64,000 bases of DNA, taken from NCBI GenBank assembly GCA_963573315.1, contig OY752147.1, positions 2,542,001 to 2,606,000 on the forward strand, given 5' to 3'. Position numbers and translations under genes: made by a program. The DNA comes from Entomortierella parvispora. Taxonomy: Eukaryota > Mortierellomycota > Mortierellomycetes > Mortierellales > Mortierellaceae. Position 1 is the first letter of the stretch; each line of letters starts with the position of its first letter. The notes below the pieces were generated by a model. It was given only the letters and a program-made list of their open reading frames with translations, made no database searches and was not told where the DNA came from. Shown in pieces: positions 57,857 through 64,000 of this stretch.

Positions 57857-59018
57857 CTATCGTACCTTTCGTTGACCGGCAGGGTCAGAGTTCTCGCCAC
57901 CTTCTTGGCTGGGTATAATGATGAGTTTTTCGGTAATCATCTTGCGAGTTCTGGACAATTTAAGGAATCGCTCGTAGAGAGAGGTTTCAGCCTACGATAC
58001 GGAGAAATGTGGCGATTCAGTACAACTGTGACATACTTAATAAATAGGTGAACGCCATTATTGTTTCATACCTCGAATGCGTCAAAGACATCATGATGGT
58101 GAAAGTACGCATGGGCAAAAATCCGGTATAACCTCCTTGCAATTGACTGGAAGTTTTTTACGGAGCTTTCAGGAACACTGATGCTAGATATTGTGGTCAA
58201 AAGGCGGGTGTGAGTTGCAGCTGTCAGTCTTCGCATAGGGCAATCTTCATCCCAAAATCCTTCGCATCGGAGGATCACGGCTTTATTACCGACTTGGGAA
58301 GAACTTGACGTTATTGAGGAGCGCACAGGCACCATCCAGAGTATGAGTAAGATAGTCAATTGCACAACACTACAGGTCGATAAACGAATTGATGACTTAG
58401 TACACAACACAGTGAATATTCACGTTTAGACAGCAATAGTTTACTACCTCTCGCGGAGTTGCGTGCGTGGCGCAATAGTACATCCACTCCTCGGCCCTCA
58501 TCTCTGGACACACTTCAGGAGTACATTCTGGCTCCAGATGCACAATCAGATAGTTCAGCTCCAAACAGATCTGGCTAGTTTGGCAGGAATATGCAATGGT
58601 GATGTCAGTTTTCGTCCAAATCTTTCTCTTTGAACCAGAAGTTCAATATCTTCACGCAAAGGCGGTGAACATGACAGTATTTACCATAGATGTTCATAGA
58701 GCCATGAGTGTTCATCCTGGCCAGGTGGAAGGGCTATCAGTCGTTCCACGTCATGAGGGTCATGGCGGATCATGGCTTGGAGATATTCACGCAGGGCAAA
58801 GGCAGACTCTATTGACTCGAGAGGCCGTTGTGGCCACTGATACAGTTTCTAGACAAAGGAAGAGGCGAAGGTGTCAAAGGATACACAAAGAGTAATGAGC
58901 TTCAGGGGAGAGTGCGTCAAGTCTTGCTCACTCAGCCCGGCTTGAAAGTCATCTTGCATGCAGGGTGCTCATTTACCTCGTCCTTTGTGCCTGGCAGATT
59001 GCGCTGCGTGGAGGTCAT
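57857..59018 (-). CDS. MOB4: MOB4/phocein (STRIPAK complex subunit)
   Basis: Six exons: 59018-58977, 58848-58685, 58574-58448, 58369-58290, 58183-58072, 57991-57857; 219 residues, close to animal MOB4 (225). Matches: RNLPGTKDEKLYQWP, ALREYLQAMIR, PPGQDEHSWLYEHL, CPEMRAEEWMYYCATHATP, AIDYLTHTLDGACALL, PESSVKNFQSIARRLYRIF, HAYFHHHDVFDAFEAETSLY. MOB4 binds the striatin scaffold in the STRIPAK phosphatase-kinase complex, which controls cell fusion and polarity in fungi. All six splices keep the phase. Confidence 0.93.
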
Positions 59019-60104
59019 GGACGATTTTGCAGATTGTGCGTCATTTCCAGTGAGAATGGCCTGCATTTTGTCATGTGCTAAAGATTGGCCGTCTGCATCC
59101 ATGGTCTCAAGGCTGTTGCGGACGGGATTGAATGTGTCCTGTTCCTGTTTATCCATCAACATCATGCAGGGGGTTCGATGAAGCTGCGCGAAGAGTCGCA
59201 GGTTTCCTTTGCACCATGGCATGGCGGAAGTGACTGCTGCAGGTTGTCAGGTGGACGAAGAGGGAGGGGAAAGATCCTGAGACCTGACCCTCGTGGGTGG
59301 TCAGAGCGCACAACTGCGAGCTCCTGATCTGTTTCCCCCCTTTACCGTCAAAGCGCGTCGAACGAGGGGACTCCTGATCAACAACGTGTGTTCAGAAGGG
59401 ACAAACGGAACAAGGAAGAAAGGTGACGATCGCCTTTTCATTCATTCTTCAGCCCTCGTCTGAGACAGATGGTCTTTCGCATCGAAGGTTGACTGGGCGC
59501 AACAACACCTACGGTACTTGACTTGAGAATCTATTCAATTGAACTTCTATTTCTCTGATTTGCGCAACAAAGAGGGGTCAGACGGATGCTGAATTTGCGA
59601 TGGATGCTGTGGGCTGAGAAAAATGACGATCAGAAATGTAGTTATCGGATACCATTGACCTGTTGGATGAAAAACAAGAAGTCGCAACAGCTCCTGTGGG
59701 CTAAGCAATAATGAACTCTACCACCCTAGCCAACACTGCGGCCGGTTGCTTTCGCTTAATTAGGGTCTACACTGCCACATTCACTGGCCCCGGAGAAGTG
59801 ATCATGTCTTCCCGTCTGCCTGTTGTGGCTGATGCTCTGGAGGAGGCTCCCCTTCTACAGATGGGGGTTGTGTGGCAGTGCAACGTCCTCCGTCCTATAA
59901 AATGATCGGGTCAACTGAACGCGTCCAGTAGCCATCGACAACATTCCACGCGACAGTCTATCTTTTCCAGAGGAGAATCATCAAGTGATTACCCATTACG
60001 AGTAAATTGGTTCTTCCGTCCGATCACACAGCCTGCACTAAGCCTCTCGTTTATTCCGCCTAACTCCCCTTGATCTGAGCTCATTTTATCGCATATAATA
60101 AGCG
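59019..60104. other. Intergenic region between MOB4 and the zinc-finger gene
   Basis: About 1.1 kb between divergent starts; no supported gene. Likely promoter for both. Confidence 0.45.
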
Positions 60105-61456
60105 ATGTCAGTCTTTTTGTTCTCCAATTCAGACGAAAACGATCTCTCCTGGATTCACACTACCGCATTGGCCCAAAATCAAAGACAGGACCTTCTACAA
60201 ACTCAGGACTCTCCTCTGAACAGCGCCGGCATGCCCTCCCTTGAACCGTCACCGAGTGTCTTTTCAGCCTCACCATCCCCCACTTCTTTCCCACCTTCTC
60301 CCCCCACTGTGGCGGAGTTATCTCATTGCAATCTACCATTGGCGTATCTCTGTTTGGATACTGTCTCAGCACCCTCCCGTAGACCGTCGACGACCTTCTC
60401 TGCACCGAGTGTCCAAACGTTCATGGACAATAGAGTGTTTGGGAACACAAGTGATCAGCCGACAATGTTTGAAAATCAAGGTAACACTGTGTTTCATGCC
60501 CTGTGCCTTGAGTTTTTGTGGAAATGATCTGACCCCAAATTCTTCATGAACACCTGCAACCAGACTCGGCGTTGTCATGGCCCTGCGACATTACAGCCTC
60601 ACAGACTGGTTGTTTTCCCCAGAATTCGCAACCTCCACCACAGTTTCTTTCGGCAAATGAGAACTTCTATTCGCGTGAGATATCAGAGCCGCCATCTCCA
60701 GCCATTCCATCCCTCGTACCTTGTGTAACTAGCAGTGTTTTGCATCCAAGTTCCCAGCACCGTCGAGCCTTGAGTGACAGTTACCCAAACGAATACGACC
60801 GCCGGTTTTCAGAGGGTGATGTAATGGGACATCTTCTCCCTGACAACTCGAAGAATTTCCTAATGTCATGTTATTCACAGCAAGGAATGGATGCCACTGT
60901 TGCTGCGAATGCGTCGCCAAGCTCTCTGGAATTTTGGCGCTCTCAGAACCAGGCCAGTCAATCGATAACCACGTCCCTTTCAGATACGACATCTGCAGGA
61001 ACTTCTGATGGTGGACCAGGGTCGTCCAGTTCGTCTGCCGTGGGAGGTGCTTATCGTTGTGAATACGAAGGATGCACCAAGAGTTTCTCGCGACCCTACA
61101 ATCTTAGTTCTCATATCCGCACACACACCAACCTCCGGCCATTCAAGTGTGACTACTGCGATCGTCAATTTGCTCGTCTCCATGACATGAACAGGCATGC
61201 ACGACTCCACCGAGGAGTGCGACCTTTCTCATGCGAGCGGTGCCAACATCAGTTTGCGAGGATGGATGCGCTCAACAGACACCTGAAAGTGGAGGGTGGT
61301 CGCAACCTTTGTAATCTGTTTTTGATCCAGAACAACTCACCGAACGCCATGCCGTTGGTGGACTTGCCTCCAAAGAAGGTCAACCCCCTGATCCTGGCAC
61401 ACTTTCCCAACTTTGGACAACCATCGCAAGACGACGACAGTCGCGAGCAACGATAG
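60105..61456 (+). CDS. C2H2 zinc-finger transcription factor
   Basis: Exons 60105-60480 and 60564-61456; 422 residues. The first 300 residues are Ser/Pro/Gln-rich (activation-like). Three zinc fingers follow: YRCEYEGCTKSFSRPYNLSS with HIRTH, FKCDYCDRQFARLHDMNRHA, and FSCERCQHQFARMDALNRHL. The last ends in Cys instead of the second His (RHLKVEGGRNLC), a C2HC variant seen in fungal factors of this type. DNA target unknown. The third finger is followed by about 45 residues. Confidence 0.9.
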
Positions 61457-61629
61457 ATGAGTGCAGTCCTCAAGGGCTGTCATTCAAAAAGAATGAAAAA
61501 AACGTAATAAATTTTGTGGCGCGTTCCATATCAGTCTTTTTGCCTTTTCCTTTCACCCACGCCTCCTCTTTCCGCTTTGACCATCGAACTACGATCGCAG
61601 GACGGCCGGACTTGAAGGACAGCAACTCC

Positions 61630-63098
61630 ATGGATACCCTCTCCTCAACTGCCATCCGCAAAGTTAGCCGCGAGCTTCATTCCCTGGACAGTGACCCCCC
61701 AGAAGGGATTCGGCTTATCGGGAATGAAGAGTCCATTGCAGACATTCAGGCATGGATCAAGGGTCCTGGTACGAATTCCGCGCATTCAACTACACATGAC
61801 TTTGATTGCAGGACATTACTCAGTAGTTTATCGGTCTAACATTCAGAGTTGTTCATCTAAATCTATGGTACCATTCAAGATGGAACGCCATACGAAGGGG
61901 GGTGTTTTGGGGTCCGAATTCAGCTGCCCTCTGACTATCCAGAGAGTCCTCCAAAATGTAAGCTGTGCCAGTGTTGCTTCTTTGTTGCTGCAGCCACAAG
62001 AGCGGAAGTTTTGTAGGGTGGTGTTAACTCATCTTTTTTTTCACCGCTACCTATCTAGGCACCTTCACTACAAAAATTTTCCACCCAAACGTATCACTAC
62101 AGGGAGATGTCTGCGTCAGTACATTGAAGAAAGACTGGAAGCAGGATCTTGGCCTTCGTCATATTCTTTTGGCACGTCTCGTTCATATTTCAGAGCGATA
62201 AACATGCAAGGGATGTCAAAAACAAGGGTCGCTAATCTTGCACAAATGTCCGTTCTTATAGGTGATAAAGTGCCTGCTTATTGTACCGAATGCAGAGTCC
62301 GCACTGAATGAGGAAGCAGGGCGACAACTTTTGGAGAGATTCGACGATTACGCCAAGCACGCAAGGCTGATGACCTCGATCCACGCGCGCTCCAATACCC
62401 ACATCATATTCCCACCTACCGTCTCTCTACTCTCTGGCGCTGGAGACACAATGATCCAGGGCCGAGTTCAGGAAATTGGAACAGGGACAGATACCTCTAT
62501 ACCCACTGGCGTTTTAGGAGTGAAAAGAAAGTTGGCAGAGGACGCTGAGGATAGCGCTCTTGGATCTGACCAACACGTTCGTCATCAAGCAAACGCAAAG
62601 GGACGTACACAGTCAATATTCTCACGGTATCCAGGCCCCAACAGCTCAGCGACTCCACAGGCATCACCTCTTCCATGGCCACTTTTTCTTCCTACGGCGC
62701 AAGGTGCAAGTGCGAGCGCAAACAACCAGATTTATGGCAAAGGTCCTTGCTTACAGGAGCACCAAAACTTGACCAAACCGCAACTGACTCAATCATCGGA
62801 TTTTAAGGGACTGCCGAGCAAAATGGTTGGAGGCGCCGGCGTTGCAAGTCAGGCAACTCTGTTACAAAGCACACCTGTTCAACCTCCAAGCCTGGGCTTG
62901 CCAGTAAGTGGACCCGACTTGTTGACGGACAGCATGGATATGGCAGCTTCTAGTAATAGTTATAGTGGTGGTATCGGATTGGCTGGGTCCGGTAGCGGCA
63001 ACAACAGGAGTGGTGGCTTTAGTATCAGCAGTAGCTTTCGGGACCACGTTGGAATCATCACTGCCGTGGACCGCAAGAGGGCATTGCGCAGGCTTTGA
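61630..63098 (+). CDS. UBE2S: UBE2S-like ubiquitin-conjugating enzyme E2
   Basis: Exons 61630-61768, 61880-61957, 62059-62171, 62262-63098; 388 residues. UBC fold with [15 protein letters not shown], active-site Cys91 in [41 protein letters not shown], very like animal UBE2S. UBE2S extends Lys11-linked chains for the anaphase-promoting complex. The C-terminal extension (about 235 residues) is Ser/Gly-rich and ends RALRRL, where animal UBE2S has a Lys/Leu-Arg tail that binds the APC. The third intron has a GC donor (TTTTG|GCACGT at 62172). Confidence 0.9.
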
Positions 63099-63279
63099 CA
63101 CAATAAAGTTAAGGGGCGCCCTCCCCAGTCTTCCATTGGCTTCCAATCCACGCCAGAAGGAGCAAGAGCGGTCGAGGCCGCGGGAGAATCTCCGATTGAC
63201 TCCCCCCAGAATTCAATTTCGATTCTTTTGATCTTGATCCCTCAGCATTCTCTCCCTCCATCGTTGTCGAATCTTCTCT

Positions 63280-64000
63280 ATGCTGTCTATCACTCGTGCT
63301 CTCAAGGCTAAGGCCCCTTTGGCCCGTTCTGCTGTTCAGTCCATGGCTGTTCCTGCCCGCTTCTGCAACACCCGCCTCTACTCCTCCCACAAGGAGATCA
63401 ACTTCGGAATTGAAGGTCGCGCAAAGCTCCTCAAGGGTGTCGAAATCCTGGCCAAAGCTGTTGCCGTCACCCTCGGCCCCAAGGGTCGCCATGTTCTCAT
63501 TGCTCAGCCCTACGGCACCCCCAAGATCACCAAGGTACCCCTCTCTTAAGTTCTTTCGTGTTATCCAGCACTCCTAACTTGCCTGCTCATCCCAGATCGA
63601 GCTATCCGAGTTCACCCTTGGTCAGATCCGTTAACTCTTGTGTTTATTATCATCTTTTAGGACGGTGTCACCGTTGCAAAGTCCATCACCCTTGAAGATC
63701 CTTTCGAGAACCTTGGCGCCAAGTAAGTGCCGGATTGATTACAGGTTTAAACTGCCTTGTTGCTTGCTTTTTTCTTACAAATTCGTATTTTGAGAATAGG
63801 CTGATTCAGGACGTTGCCAACAAGACCAACGAGACTGCTGGAGATGGCACCACCACTGCAACTGTTCTTACCCGCGCCATTTTCTCTGAGGGTGTGAAGA
63901 ACGTCGCTGCTGGATGCAACCCCATGGATCTCCGTAAGGGTGTCCAGATGGCTGTTGATGCCGTTGTCGAATTCTTGCGTGAGAACAAGCGTGAGATCAC
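63280..64000 (+). CDS. HSP60: Mitochondrial Hsp60 (3' partial)
   Basis: Exons 63280-63534, 63661-63722, 63800 to the window end; the gene continues beyond 64000. Arg/Ala-rich presequence (to about residue 37, RLYSS), then the chaperonin start [49 protein letters not shown], and the ATP motif [14 protein letters not shown]. Group I chaperonin of the matrix. 181 bases separate it from the UBE2S stop, so the promoter is short; the 20 bases at 63208-63227 hold TTC/GAA triplets but not a clear heat-shock element. Confidence 0.95.

Noticed and set aside
58596-58895. Plus-strand frame over the MOB4 gene
   Set aside because: Antisense shadow of MOB4 exons.

Overview
The window is nuclear DNA of a filamentous fungus, most likely an early-diverging Mucoromycota species of the Mortierella type (inference). 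Genes are dense on both strands and cut by many short GT-AG introns (about 45-415 nt) with TAG/CAG acceptors. Promoters and 5' leaders are CT-rich. The gene set mixes ordinary fungal genes (Ssd1, Atg27, VTC1, chitin deacetylase, aspartic protease) with genes usually thought of as animal-like (KICS2, UBE2S, BRPF, MOB4, DDAH, a FUT8-like fucosyltransferase, a PHYHIP-like protein). All exon boundaries below were worked out by hand and checked for reading-phase agreement; most translate without a break.

Layout. 0-9 kb: an Ssd1/Dis3L2-family RNA-binding protein (5' end outside the window), a GT23 fucosyltransferase-like type II membrane protein, and two neighbouring single-pass membrane proteins with PPxY motifs. 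9.6-13.7 kb: a small KEOPS Pcc1-like gene, a KICS2 (KICSTOR) homologue on the minus strand, and, divergent from it, the Golgi GTPase Rab6/Ypt6. 14-21 kb: a signal-peptide/TM surface protein, a VTC1-domain protein with a long N-terminal extension, a GPI-type chitin deacetylase and an epoxide hydrolase. 21-30.5 kb: a SAM-methyltransferase-like protein, a NIPA magnesium transporter, a GPI-type aspartic protease with a large insertion, and a PHYHIP-like protein. 30.4-34.0 kb: 3.6 kb with no gene I can support.

34-45 kb: mitochondrial Hsp70, a membrane-anchored Xaa-Pro peptidase (M24), a hyaluronan/chitin-synthase-like GT2 enzyme, ribosomal protein eL6 and the Hsp90 co-chaperone p23, which starts with 5-nt and 17-nt exons. 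45-51 kb: a BRPF-type chromatin reader (C2H2, PHD-knuckle-PHD, bromodomain, PWWP). 51-64 kb: Atg27, DDAH, a Ser/Thr kinase, MOB4/phocein, a C2H2 transcription factor, UBE2S, and the start of mitochondrial Hsp60 (cut by the window end).

There is no operon logic. Several pairs are divergent and may share a promoter: KICS2/Rab6, epoxide hydrolase/methyltransferase-like, eL6/p23 and Atg27/DDAH. Themes that recur are TORC1 and nutrient signalling (KICS2), endomembrane traffic (Rab6, Atg27), the cell surface (deacetylase, GT2, protease, surface proteins) and chaperones (Hsp70, Hsp60, p23).
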